Source: COMBO-56-21 sp963705355
GTDB taxonomy: Archaea > Thermoplasmatota > Thermoplasmata > UBA10834
Assembly: GCA_963705355.1 (NCBI GenBank)
Contig: OY970070.1
Span: 1-64,000 of the forward strand
Length of the DNA stretch: 64,000 nt
Reading direction: 5' to 3'
Below the pieces are notes generated by a model, which did no database searches, had not been told where the DNA came from, and saw nothing but the letters and a program-made list of their open reading frames with translations. Below, one piece after another: positions 15,614-23,740 of this stretch (its first letter is position 1; the number at the start of each line of letters is the position of its first letter). The translations under genes were made by a program, and so were the position numbers.

Positions 15614-16723
15614 TCAGCGCACGAAGTCTACCCCGTGCTTGCTCTTCGGCTCGAGGTCTTTCGCAGACATCAGAGCCGGACTTTTCACGCCCGTGAGCAC
15701 GACCATGGTTCTGATGAGTCCGTTCAGGTTCGGGTCGACGCTGCAGCCCCAGATGAGCCTGGCGTTCGGGCTTATCCTCGCGCTCACCAGCTCGGCTGCC
15801 TTCTCGGCCTCCGTGACCGTCATGTCGTTCCCTCCCGTGACCCTGACCAGCGCCCCTCTTGCAGATGATAGATCGATGTCCCCGAGAAGCGGCGACTCGA
15901 GGGCCTGCTGGATAGCCGAATCTATTCGGTCTCCCTTTGCCGTCTTGTTGGTCGCCTCTCCCATGCCGATCATCGCGACTCCACCGTTCTTCATGATGGT
16001 CATTACATCGTTGAAGTCGAGGTTCACGAGCCCTGGCTTCGTTATAATCTCAGTTAGCCCCTTTATCGATTCCATCAAGACCTCGTCGGCGACTCTGAAT
16101 GCCGCGTCCAGAGGGAGCTTTGGCACGAGCTCGAGCAGTTTGTCATTCGGTATCACGGCGCAGGTGTCGCAGTGCATCCTGAGCCGCTCGAGCCCCTTGA
16201 GCGCATTCTCCATTCGGACCTTTCCCTCAGCCTTGAACGGTAGAGTGACTATGCCGATCACAAGCGCGCCCGACTCTCGGGCCAGCTTTGCGATCACGGG
16301 CGCAGAACCGGTACCAGTGCCACCTCCCATCCCAGCGGTTACAAATACTATGTTGGAATCCTTGACATACGCCTTGAGTTCGTCCACCGCTTCTTGCGCT
16401 GCTCTCTCACCGACCTCAGGGAGAGCCCCTGCACCCAATCCCCGCGTCGTCGACCTGCCGAGCAGCACCTTGTGGGGTGAGTGTACATGCAAGAGGTGCT
16501 TCGCGTCGCTGTTCGCCGCGACGAGTTCCGCGCCGAAAATCCCCGCGGTGCTCAGGCGGTTGACCGTATTTGATCCACCTCCGCCGCATCCAACGATCGC
16601 TATGCTGACCTTCAGCTTCTCTACAATCTTCGCCAGTTCTTCGTCGTCCGGCGTCCCCAAATCAGTCTTTGTGCCCTTCACTAGCTCGTGCTGTTCAAGA
16701 GCATCATCAATAAGCGACTTCAT
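15614..16723 (-). CDS. ftsZ: Cell division protein FtsZ (first copy)
   Basis: Tubulin-like GTPase that forms the division ring, 369 residues. The GTP-binding loop VGCGGGGSNTVNR and tubulin signature GGGTGTGS (residues 133-140) are intact, as is the T7 loop NLDFNDVMTIM with both aspartates, so GTP hydrolysis between subunits should be possible. The short linker ends in VDFVR, also found (as IDFVR) at the end of the neighbouring paralogue. TATA box on the minus strand at 16770-16778. It heads an operon with rnp2. Confidence 0.95.
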   Translation of the reverse strand: MKSLIDDALEQHELVKGTKTDLGTPDDEELAKIVEKLKVSIAIVGCGGGGSNTVNRLSTAGIFGAELVAANSDAKHLLHVHSPHKVLLGRSTTRGLGAGALPEVGERAAQEAVDELKAYVKDSNIVFVTAGMGGGTGTGSAPVIAKLARESGALVIGIVTLPFKAEGKVRMENALKGLERLRMHCDTCAVIPNDKLLELVPKLPLDAAFRVADEVLMESIKGLTEIITKPGLVNLDFNDVMTIMKNGGVAMIGMGEATNKTAKGDRIDSAIQQALESPLLGDIDLSSARGALVRVTGGNDMTVTEAEKAAELVSARISPNARLIWGCSVDPNLNGLIRTMVVLTGVKSPALMSAKDLEPKSKHGVDFVR

Positions 16724-17043
16724 GTCATCCCATCCGAAGTTGTTTACGCATACGTATTATACACTGTAGTATATAAATGCAGTCCGGCCAGATAGCGTCC
16801 AGGCGGTCTCTGGAAATGCTCATCGAATCGCGAATGATCTGTCACAAAGTACTGTGATTTGCCTTTCTCCATATTCGAGGATTTAGCATCCGATTGAGTT
16901 GTGCGCGCTCTCACGCATCAAGCGACAATCTAGCTTCTCTTCCTTAGGAAGAGAAAAACCGAGCATACTGGCTCGCGCCTGGTTACTAGATATATTTATA
17001 TTCTGGGTTCATGATTACTTAACTAGTCTCATGGGGTGCACTC
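16724..17043. promoter_or_regulatory. Divergent promoter region between the two ftsZ genes
   Basis: A 320-base gap with no ORF of interest, more AT-rich than its surroundings. For the minus-strand ftsZ, ATTTATATA at 16770-16778 gives a start near 16750 and a leader of about 27 bases. For the plus-strand ftsZ, TATATTTATA at 16991-17000 gives a start near 17021, and GGGGTG directly before the ATG serves as ribosome-binding site. The two promoters are about 220 bases apart; the middle (about 16785-16985) has no clear repeat. Confidence 0.65.
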
Positions 17044-18243
17044 ATGCCGAAGTCTCTAGTGAAAGATGCATTGGGAAAAGACATACCGGAAGTGATGGAG
17101 AAGTCTTCCCCTCAGCCCGCAGCGCAAGTGCAAGCAACACCACCTGCGCCATCGACCGCGGATGACGAGGAGATAGCGAAGATCGCGGCGCAATTGGATG
17201 TTTCTATCAAGATCATTGGTTGCGGCGGCGCCGGTTCCAACACCATCAACAGATGTGTTGAGGCCAAAATCTCAGGCGCTCAGCTTTGCGCGATCAACAC
17301 GGATGCCAAGCACTTGTTGGCCATCCATGCTCCGAAGAAGATACTGATAGGAAAGAACATTACGAGAGGTCTTGGCGCGGGCGCCATACCTCAAGTTGGT
17401 GAAGCAGCAGCCAAGGAGAACGAAAGGGAGATCCGCGATTTCCTCCAGGGTGCGAACATCGTGTTCGTCACAGCAGGAATGGGCGGCGGAACCGGGACAG
17501 GATCTGCTCACTTCGCGGCTCGCTTGGCGAAGGAGCAGAAGGCCCTTACCATCGGAGTCGTCACACTGCCCTTCAAGGCGGAGGGCGATGTGAGGATGGA
17601 GAACGCTCTAGACGGCCTTGAGAGGTTGAGGAGACTGTGCGACACCACGATCGTCATCCCCAACGACAAGCTGCTCGAGCTGGTTCCCAAGCTGCCAGTT
17701 GACGCTGCCTTCAAGGTGGCAGATGAGGTCCTGATGCAGACGATCAGAGGCCTCACGGAGATCATCACCAAGCCTGGTCTGGTCAACCTGGACTACAGCG
17801 ACATCTTGACTGTCATGAATGAGGGCGGTGTCGCGTTCGTTGGCATCGGCGAGTCCGAGGAGTCAGACCCGGAGGACAGAGTCGAGGCGGCCATTGAGGA
17901 GGCTCTCAACTCCCCGTTGCTCGGCGAAATCGAGCTCAAGGATTCGAAGGGAGCGCTCATCAGGGTCGTGGGCGGTCCTGACATGACGGTCTCCGAGGCC
18001 CAGAAGGCTGCGGAGATCGTTGGTCAGAGGATCGCGAAGCACGCCAGGCTCATCTGGGGATGCAGCATCGACCCGTCGCTTGAGAGCACGGTCAAGATCC
18101 TCCTGATCGTGACAGGAGCGAGGTCCGATGCGTTCCTGAGCCAGTCCGCGACCGCTTCGCCCGCCGCGGTCTCCAAGAGAGCTCCTTCCGGAGGCTCCAG
18201 ATCGTACGGAAGAGATGACGAGCCGATAGACTTCGTCAGATGA
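17044..18243 (+). CDS. ftsZ: Cell division protein FtsZ (second copy)
   Basis: A second complete FtsZ, 399 residues, with an N-terminal extension of about 45 residues (Pro/Ala/Gln-rich) before the GTPase core. GCGGAGSNTINR, GGGTGTGS and the T7 loop NLDYSDILTVM are intact. Compared with the first copy the core is closely related (shared TLPFKAEG, LLELVPKLP and GLTEIITKPGLVNLD), whereas the linker is longer and ends IDFVR. Two divergent ftsZ genes suggest a division of labour as known for haloarchaeal FtsZ1/FtsZ2; whether they are orthologous to those cannot be decided here. Confidence 0.95.
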   Translation: MPKSLVKDALGKDIPEVMEKSSPQPAAQVQATPPAPSTADDEEIAKIAAQLDVSIKIIGCGGAGSNTINRCVEAKISGAQLCAINTDAKHLLAIHAPKKILIGKNITRGLGAGAIPQVGEAAAKENEREIRDFLQGANIVFVTAGMGGGTGTGSAHFAARLAKEQKALTIGVVTLPFKAEGDVRMENALDGLERLRRLCDTTIVIPNDKLLELVPKLPVDAAFKVADEVLMQTIRGLTEIITKPGLVNLDYSDILTVMNEGGVAFVGIGESEESDPEDRVEAAIEEALNSPLLGEIELKDSKGALIRVVGGPDMTVSEAQKAAEIVGQRIAKHARLIWGCSIDPSLESTVKILLIVTGARSDAFLSQSATASPAAVSKRAPSGGSRSYGRDDEPIDFVR

Positions 18244-18285
18244 AGCGGCTCTTTACGCGCCGACTCTCCACAAACCACACAGGCC

Positions 18286-18308
18286 GGCGGACGATTGGAT
18301 TGTCCGCC
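18286..18308. terminator. Hairpin between convergent ftsZ and zinc-ribbon gene
   Basis: GGCGGAC (18286-18292) and GTCCGCC (18302-18308) form a perfect 7-bp inverted repeat with a 9-base loop. It lies exactly between two converging genes and touches the stop codon of the minus-strand one. There is no T-run on either strand, so it may block read-through or stabilise 3' ends rather than be a classical terminator. Confidence 0.4.
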
Positions 18309-19294
18309 TAGCGCCTCACTTTTCTTTCGACCTTTCCTTCTAGCCGCGGCTTGTCTGCAAATCTCGCACCACATATCGTGCAGAACTGGTCTTCCAGCTC
18401 GACACTTCCGCCACAGACCGAGCACTCGACTCCCCCCACCCTGTCCGAGAAGATGACGCCGCAGAGGCATGCGAACGCATCCTTATCCACGCGTCTTCCG
18501 CAGGCTGGGCACTCGGTCACGTCTTCGACGAGAGAGTGCCCACAGTGCTCGCAGCTGGTTGCGGTCTCTGGAATCTCCCTGCCGCATTTCGGGCAGAGCA
18601 TGTTGCCTTCCCCGACTAGCAGCACTCCGCAGGCACAGGTCTTCTCATCCTCTCCCACGATCCTCCCACATTCCGGGCACTGGAACAGGTCTTTGAAGAA
18701 GTCCGTCGAGAACACGACGCCGCACCGTCTGCAGAACATGTCCTCATCCGTCAGGTTGGCTCCGCATTCAGGGCACTGAAGAGAGCGCTTGTACATCGTG
18801 CAGTCGCAGCTCTCGCCCTCCAAGAGCCTTCTGCCGCAGATGCTGCAGAATGAGGCGTTGTCGGGAGACTTCTGGACTTGCTCCTTTATTGAGAGGTAAG
18901 TGTTCTCAGTGATTTCTCCCAGAAGAAACCTCTCCTCCAGCAGGAGAAGCTTGTCATCTTTCGAGAGCGGCATCGATCTGATGGCTGGCATCTTGGAATC
19001 GATGACGTGGGGTTTCTGTGCCGAGTATCCCAGCTCTTTGCCGCAGATGGGGCACACGCCAACTCTCATTGCGCAGGAATTGTGAAACTGCTTCCCGCAT
19101 CCGCACAGAACGCTCGGCAGGTCCGGCTTGATCATGCCTAGGCAGATGTCGCATTTGATCTGCCCCTTGACCCTCACCGCCTTGACCTGCGGGCGAGTCC
19201 GCATCTTCATCTTTCTTGCGGCGGCTCTCCTTTTTTGTCCCTTCGGGACCTTTATCATCCTCGGTCTGCCGGCGGGCGTCCGTCGGGCTACCAT
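18308..19294 (-). CDS. Multi-zinc-ribbon protein with RING-like domain
   Basis: A 328-residue cysteine-rich protein. After a basic N-terminal region (about 1-45) comes Cys48-x2-Cys51-x12-Cys64-x1-Cys66-x4-His71-x2-Cys74-x6-Cys81-x2-Cys84, the ligand order of a RING-type finger. Residues 85-170 are helical. Then six or so CxxC..CxxC zinc ribbons follow (CSICGRRL, CPECGANL, CPECGRIV, CPKCGREI, CPACGRRV, CSVCGGSV). There is no catalytic domain. It could be an adaptor or nucleic-acid binding scaffold; E3-like activity is speculation. The start at 19294 is uncertain; a downstream ATG (MIKVPKG) is possible. Confidence 0.75.
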   Translation of the reverse strand: MVARRTPAGRPRMIKVPKGQKRRAAARKMKMRTRPQVKAVRVKGQIKCDICLGMIKPDLPSVLCGCGKQFHNSCAMRVGVCPICGKELGYSAQKPHVIDSKMPAIRSMPLSKDDKLLLLEERFLLGEITENTYLSIKEQVQKSPDNASFCSICGRRLLEGESCDCTMYKRSLQCPECGANLTDEDMFCRRCGVVFSTDFFKDLFQCPECGRIVGEDEKTCACGVLLVGEGNMLCPKCGREIPETATSCEHCGHSLVEDVTECPACGRRVDKDAFACLCGVIFSDRVGGVECSVCGGSVELEDQFCTICGARFADKPRLEGKVERKVRR

Positions 19295-19365
19295 CAGAGT
19301 TGAACCAAGGACTGCTAGGGGTTTCACGCCCTTCACTCCAGCTCATCGCCTGATGGCGTCCAACG

Positions 19366-19374
19366 CATATAAAA
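19366..19374 (+). promoter_or_regulatory. TATA box for the DUF2148 gene
   Basis: CATATAAAA lies about 27 bases upstream of the ATG at 19398, the spacing of a leaderless archaeal transcript. This supports the internal start codon over the longer upstream reading frame. Confidence 0.6.
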
Positions 19375-19397
19375 GACCGACATGTGATGCACCCATC

Positions 19398-19931
19398 ATG
19401 ACTGTCAAGGACACTGTCAAGTTCGTCAGCGATTTGATGGCGGTTGCAGCCAGGACCGCGCCGAAGGCGGCGGGCCAGGATTTCATCGAGGTCATGAGTC
19501 TGTCTGATTCGGAAAGGGTCACCTTGGGCAACGAGATGATTCAGATCGGGAAGGAACGCGGTATCCACGGCTTCGAGCGGGACGGCAAGAACGTCCTGGA
19601 TTCCGACGCCGTGTTGTTGATTGGGCTGCTGCCTCACAAAGGTGTGGGCCTGAACTGCGGAGCGTGCGGGAATGCGAGTTGCCAGGAGTTCAACAGTAGA
19701 ACATTCACGGGGGACTTCCATGGGCCGAACTGTGGGATTCGGCTGCTGGATCTCGGCATCGCCCTGGGATCGGCCGCAAAGATCGCTTCGGAACTGAATG
19801 TGGACAACAGGATCATGTACAGGATCGGGGTCGCCGCGAGGCGCTTGAAGATCTGTAAATCCAACGTTGTCCACGGCATACCGCTCTCCGCCACAGGCAA
19901 GAGCATCTTCTTCGACAGGCCCACGAAATGA
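19398..19931 (+). CDS. DUF2148 ferredoxin-domain protein
   Basis: A 177-residue protein of the DUF2148 family, conserved in archaea and anaerobic bacteria, function unknown. The family cysteines are in LNCGACGNASCQEF and NCGIRLLDLGIALGSA, likely ligands of an Fe-S cluster. The N-terminal LMAVAARTAPKA motif is typical. The start at 19398 is supported by the family N-terminus (MTVKDTVKF) and by the TATA box 27 bases upstream; a longer frame reaches back through the promoter and is rejected. Confidence 0.85.
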   Translation: MTVKDTVKFVSDLMAVAARTAPKAAGQDFIEVMSLSDSERVTLGNEMIQIGKERGIHGFERDGKNVLDSDAVLLIGLLPHKGVGLNCGACGNASCQEFNSRTFTGDFHGPNCGIRLLDLGIALGSAAKIASELNVDNRIMYRIGVAARRLKICKSNVVHGIPLSATGKSIFFDRPTK

Positions 19932-19967
19932 AGATGATTCGTCGCCTGGGGGCTCGGAATCACCCCA

Positions 19968-20708
19968 TCATTCATGTGGCGGTGGTCCCAAATTGGTACC
20001 GTCAAGAAGGTAGATTCTGAGGCTTCCTTCGTCGACGAGCCCGTTTCGGAATATCGGACCAAGCCTCGCACTGCTCGATCTGTTCACAGGTGTGCCTGTC
20101 AGAAGAGGGTTGAAGGCAGGCACGACAATCAGCTCTCTCGGGCAGCTGGGATACCTCTCGAGCACGGGTTTCTTCCTAAGTGCCGCTCTCACCCAGCACT
20201 TCTCGTTGACCTTGGTCCCAAGGGTGTCCGTTAGCAGGATTGAGGGGTGGATATGCCCCATGACGAGCGTCGAGCCGCTCATGGCCTCTTTGGCTGGCCA
20301 GACATGGCCGTGACAGATTCCGGTGTCCTCGATTCTCATCCCTTTCCCTGCAACTGCTCTCACGCCCGAAGGGATTACCGAAGAGAGTCCGCCATCATGA
20401 TTCCCAGCAACTATCGTCAGGTCCCTGAACCTCTTGGCGAGCTTCTCAAGAAATGGAGGTATCTCCTTGTCTTCGCGGTAGCTGACCGTTGGAATCCTGT
20501 GTTTGACGTCGCCCAGGATCACCAGGCTCTCCCCGTGGGATGACAGCGATTCCAGACTCGACAGCATCTTGGGAGCTTGGGATGGGATGTTGAACCCTGC
20601 CCTCCTCAACTGCACCTCTATCCCCAAATGCAAGTCGGCAACGCATACCCATCTCCTGTGTCCCTCGATGACGAGGGCCGGAAGATCGGGAACCGGTTCC
20701 AGATTCAC
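19968..20708 (-). CDS. Metallophosphoesterase (archaeal MJ0037-like)
   Basis: Calcineurin-like phosphoesterase of 246 residues. Metal-binding motifs are in order: ADLHLG, LGDVKH, GNHDGG, GHVWPA and GHIHPS. The GDxxH block has GDVKH, as in archaeal proteins often encoded near large helicases. Substrate unknown, possibly nucleic acid. The start is GTG 20706-20708, with minus-strand CATTTATCTT at 20731-20740 about 27 bases upstream, suggesting a leaderless mRNA. Confidence is high for the fold, low for the role. Confidence 0.85.
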   Translation of the reverse strand: MNLEPVPDLPALVIEGHRRWVCVADLHLGIEVQLRRAGFNIPSQAPKMLSSLESLSSHGESLVILGDVKHRIPTVSYREDKEIPPFLEKLAKRFRDLTIVAGNHDGGLSSVIPSGVRAVAGKGMRIEDTGICHGHVWPAKEAMSGSTLVMGHIHPSILLTDTLGTKVNEKCWVRAALRKKPVLERYPSCPRELIVVPAFNPLLTGTPVNRSSSARLGPIFRNGLVDEGSLRIYLLDGTNLGPPPHE

Positions 20709-20747
20709 GGGTCTCCATACCGCGACTATGAAGATAAATGTGATTCC

Positions 20748-21431
20748 CTATCTTCCGAGGAAAAGCCTCTCGGCCAGCACGTTGGGAAGTCCGGCCGAGA
20801 GTATCGCCTTTGATGTCCTCTCGATGTCGTACTCGACTCTCCTGATGTGACATCTCCTGTTGTCCGTCTCTAATACTGCAAAGCTCGCTCTGGGATCGCC
20901 ATCTCGTGGTTGGCCAACGGAACCGGGATTGACTGCCAGCCGAGTGTCGAACTCCTTCACGTATGGAACATGAGTATGGCCGAGTATCAGCACCTCGCCG
21001 GCGGAACGCGCGACCACGCCCTCGGTCACATCGTCCTCGTAGACGTATTCAGTGACGCTTCCAATCGAGCCATGGTACATAGCGACTTTGACGCCGGCCG
21101 CCTCGAACTTGGATTCGATTTTCAAGGACCTGAGAAACTCATAGGAGTCGTTGCTCAATGCGGATGAGGTCCATCGAGAGGCTTCTGCTGCATAGGGATT
21201 CATCCAGGTTGTGTCTCTCGTCAGTGCTGAGAGCTCGTGGTTGCCCATGACCGCATGTGCCGAGGATTCTCTCACGATACGGCAGCACTCGTTTGGGTTC
21301 GCTCCGTACCCGACGATGTCTCCGGCGCAGACTACCATGTCTATGCCGGCGCCCGCCAGCTCGTTCATCACCGCCTCGAGCGCCTGAACATTCGAATGGA
21401 CGTCCGCGATGATTCCTATCCTCACCCTCAC
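20748..21431 (-). CDS. Metallophosphoesterase (YfcE/MJ0936-like)
   Basis: Calcineurin-fold phosphodiesterase, 227 residues, of the small YfcE/MJ0936 group. Motifs: IIADVHSNVQAL, CAGDIVGYG, VMGNHELS, YHGS, ILGHTHVPY and NPGSVGQPRDGDPRAS, the last typical of this subfamily. Two GTG codons (21431 and 21425) compete as start; both give an almost identical protein. It follows the Nnr gene by 15 bases and probably shares its transcript. Confidence 0.85.
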   Translation of the reverse strand: MRVRIGIIADVHSNVQALEAVMNELAGAGIDMVVCAGDIVGYGANPNECCRIVRESSAHAVMGNHELSALTRDTTWMNPYAAEASRWTSSALSNDSYEFLRSLKIESKFEAAGVKVAMYHGSIGSVTEYVYEDDVTEGVVARSAGEVLILGHTHVPYVKEFDTRLAVNPGSVGQPRDGDPRASFAVLETDNRRCHIRRVEYDIERTSKAILSAGLPNVLAERLFLGR

Positions 21432-21446
21432 ACCTCTATGCGGTCA

Positions 21447-22883
21447 TCACAAGTATCTGCGGAGGACCAGAGGGATCTTCTCTATCACATCTGTGGCCAA
21501 TAGGCCGTAGCTCTTCTCCTCAAACGCGAGGTTTCCAGCGACCCCTGCGGTGAAGGCTCCGATCCTCGCTGCGCTGAAAGGTGCCGCCTTCTGGGCAAGG
21601 AGGGACGCAACGATTCCTGTGAGCACGTCTCCTGTGCCCCCCACCGTCATGGCGTCGTTATGGATCCTGTTTAGCTTGACGTACCTTCCGTCGCTTATCA
21701 CGTCCACAGGACCTTTCAGCAGGATAGTCATCTTCAGCTTGGACGAGGCCTCTTTCACCATTCCGCCCCTTTTTTCCTGGTCGTCAGGATGCACGGTCTT
21801 TCCAGTCAGTCTCTTGAACTCGCCGGCATGGGGGGTGATCACCCCGGATTTCCTCCTCAGTATTCCGGGCTTCATGCCGCAGGCGGTGATGGCATCTGCG
21901 TCGATCACCATCGGTTTGTTCACCCTCGATATTATGCTCTGAATGGCCGAGATCGTCTCCTTTGCGCTGCCCAATCCCGGACCGATTGCGACAACGTCCA
22001 CCCCCTTTGCGAAGTCGACTAGGAAGTCGACGTGATCGTCCGACAGAAGCTCTCCCTTCAGGGGCCGGACTATGATGTTGGGGGAATAGATGGAGACCGG
22101 AATCGCGGCCGTCTCGGGGGTAGCGACAAATGTGAGGTCCACGCCGCTTCTCATAGCTGCCATGCCCGTGAATGCGGGTGCCCCGGTGTATGGACCGCCG
22201 CCGATGACCAGCACCCTGCCAGCATCTCCTTTGTGCGCGTCCTTCTTCCTCCTTGGAAGGAGTGCGAACTCCCCGGGTCCGCAGAACGCCTCAGCCTCTT
22301 TTGGGATTCCGATATCCTTCACCACGATCTTTCCAGAGTTGCGTGGGTTCATGCCCACCTTTGGCGCATGGAGAGTCACTGTCGCAGTGGGCATAACCTG
22401 AAGGTCCGAGGGCCATCCAGAAGGCACGTCCACGGAGACGATGGTCTTTCGTGACTCATTCATCGTCTTGATGAATCTCGAATACGGATCCCTGGGCCTC
22501 CCCTGAAGGCCCACGCCAAGCAGCGCGTCGATGATGATCGCATACCGTTTCGGGTCGAAGTGTTCGAGGGGCCTGATGGCGTCCCTCGCCCGCTCCATGT
22601 TCATCCTGGCGATATCGCTTGAGACCTCCTTCTGAGGCTCTATCAGGAACGCATCGACACTGGCCGTCCTCGCGAGGTGCCTTGCGGCCACGAACCCGTC
22701 GCCCCCGTTGTTCCCCTTTCCGCACAGAACTGCTATTCTCGCCTCCGGCTTGCAGATGGTCTGGACATATTCCGCGACTGCGGCGCCCGCATTCTCCATC
22801 AAGGTTATCGTCCTGACCCCGAGGTAGGACGCGTTGATGTCCAGAACCTTGACTTCCTCCGGAGGTATTGCTGACCTAGCCAC
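21447..22883 (-). CDS. nnr: Bifunctional NAD(P)H-hydrate repair enzyme
   Basis: Fusion of NAD(P)H-hydrate epimerase (YjeF_N, residues 1 to about 210) and ATP/ADP-dependent NAD(P)H-hydrate dehydratase (about 220-478), which repairs damaged nicotinamide cofactors. The epimerase part shows LMENAGAAVAEYV, VLCGKGNNGGDGFVAARHL and DALLGVGLQGRPR. The dehydratase part shows AIGPGLG, VIDADAIT, TPHAGEFKRLTGK and the catalytic GGTGDVLTG. Length is standard. It begins ATG at 22881-22883 with TATA (GATTTAATAG) at 22903-22912, consistent with a leaderless start. Confidence 0.95.
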   Translation of the reverse strand: MARSAIPPEEVKVLDINASYLGVRTITLMENAGAAVAEYVQTICKPEARIAVLCGKGNNGGDGFVAARHLARTASVDAFLIEPQKEVSSDIARMNMERARDAIRPLEHFDPKRYAIIIDALLGVGLQGRPRDPYSRFIKTMNESRKTIVSVDVPSGWPSDLQVMPTATVTLHAPKVGMNPRNSGKIVVKDIGIPKEAEAFCGPGEFALLPRRKKDAHKGDAGRVLVIGGGPYTGAPAFTGMAAMRSGVDLTFVATPETAAIPVSIYSPNIIVRPLKGELLSDDHVDFLVDFAKGVDVVAIGPGLGSAKETISAIQSIISRVNKPMVIDADAITACGMKPGILRRKSGVITPHAGEFKRLTGKTVHPDDQEKRGGMVKEASSKLKMTILLKGPVDVISDGRYVKLNRIHNDAMTVGGTGDVLTGIVASLLAQKAAPFSAARIGAFTAGVAGNLAFEEKSYGLLATDVIEKIPLVLRRYL

Positions 22884-22902
22884 GGCTTCGGATTGGCTAG
22901 TC

Positions 22903-22912
22903 CGCTATTAAA
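22903..22912 (-). promoter_or_regulatory. TATA box for nnr
   Basis: The minus strand reads GATTTAATAG, centred about 25 bases upstream of the nnr ATG, so the transcript should begin at or next to the start codon. It is the minus-strand half of the divergent region shared with the DUF211 gene. Confidence 0.6.
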
Positions 22913-22976
22913 TCCTGCGAGGATGACGATCTCCTTACGAGCCAGACATCGTAAATTCATCGTCAGTCTTGAAAAG

Positions 22977-22986
22977 AAATATATAT
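22977..22986 (+). promoter_or_regulatory. TATA box for the DUF211 gene
   Basis: AAATATATAT-type box about 45 bases upstream of the GTG start. Predicted start near 23007 leaves a 20-base leader containing GGGATAGGA, a plausible ribosome-binding site. Confidence 0.55.
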
Positions 22987-23026
22987 GCAGACCCCGTAAC
23001 TCTAGCCACCGGCAGGGATAGGATAA

Positions 23027-23317
23027 GTGAGCGAAATAAAGCGCCTCGTTTTGGATGTGTTGAAGCCCCATCACCCGACCATCATCGAGATGTCACGTAG
23101 AATCGGTGTCCTGAACGGTGTGTCGGGCGTGAACTGCACGCTTGAGGAAGTCGATAGGGAGACCGAAAGCGTGAAGATAACCATCGAGGGGACGTCGATC
23201 GATTTCGAGAGCGTCGAAGAGACGATTTCGGACTGCGGCGCAGTCATCCACTCGGTCGACAGCGTTTCGGCGGGCAAGAAACTCGTCGAAGAGGTCGAGA
23301 CGCCGCAGGACAGATAG
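23027..23317 (+). CDS. DUF211 family protein
   Basis: A 96-residue ferredoxin-fold protein of the archaeal DUF211 family, whose role is unknown. It matches the family pattern from the first residues (IKRLVLDVLKPHHPTIIEMS), the middle GVNCTLEEVDRETE and the end DCGAVIHSVDSVSAG. Start is GTG; no ATG precedes it before the promoter. It converges with SRP19 at a 2-base gap. Confidence 0.88.
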   Translation: MSEIKRLVLDVLKPHHPTIIEMSRRIGVLNGVSGVNCTLEEVDRETESVKITIEGTSIDFESVEETISDCGAVIHSVDSVSAGKKLVEEVETPQDR

Positions 23318-23319
23318 AT

Positions 23320-23619
23320 TTATTCCTTCGTGTGTGGAGTTGTCTTGAGCTTCTGGGCCACCTTGCTCATCAGCTGTGATTTGCGGAGCTTAGGCTCCAC
23401 GAGCACCCTGCCGCTGGTGCGATACCAGTACCTGGGATAGCTCTTCTCAAGCTCCAGTATGCAGTCTAGGCCGAGAGTTTTCACCGCCGCGAAGAGCATT
23501 TGAGCGTTTGGCGTTTCGACAGCATCGCGCTTTGCAACTCTCCTTCCGTCGGCTCTGCTCACACGGACATCAAAATACGCAGGATAGAGCACGATAGCCT
23601 TCTCGGGATCCACAGCCAT
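23320..23619 (-). CDS. srp19: Signal recognition particle subunit SRP19
   Basis: Binds helices 6 and 8 of the 7S RNA and prepares it for SRP54; 99 residues. Signature features are the N-terminal LYPAYFDVRVSRADGRRV (YPxYxDxxxxRxxGRRV in the family), TPNAQMLFAAVKTLGL and the basic YPRYWYRTSGRVLVEPK. The length is typical of archaeal SRP19. The 7S RNA and SRP54 genes are not seen here. Confidence 0.93.
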   Translation of the reverse strand: MAVDPEKAIVLYPAYFDVRVSRADGRRVAKRDAVETPNAQMLFAAVKTLGLDCILELEKSYPRYWYRTSGRVLVEPKLRKSQLMSKVAQKLKTTPHTKE

Positions 23620-23740
23620 CTTGCGGCCTCGGCTTTGCGAACGAGGCGCCTCTATCTAATCTTGTCGGTCGCTCATCCCTGGCCTGTTGGGTCCACATTT
23701 AATATGTATCCCGCGCATGCGCCGCGTTGAGGGCATGCCG

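Noticed and set aside
19350..19397. Upstream ATG for the DUF2148 gene
   Set aside because: It lies upstream of or within the TATA box; the family N-terminus begins at 19398.
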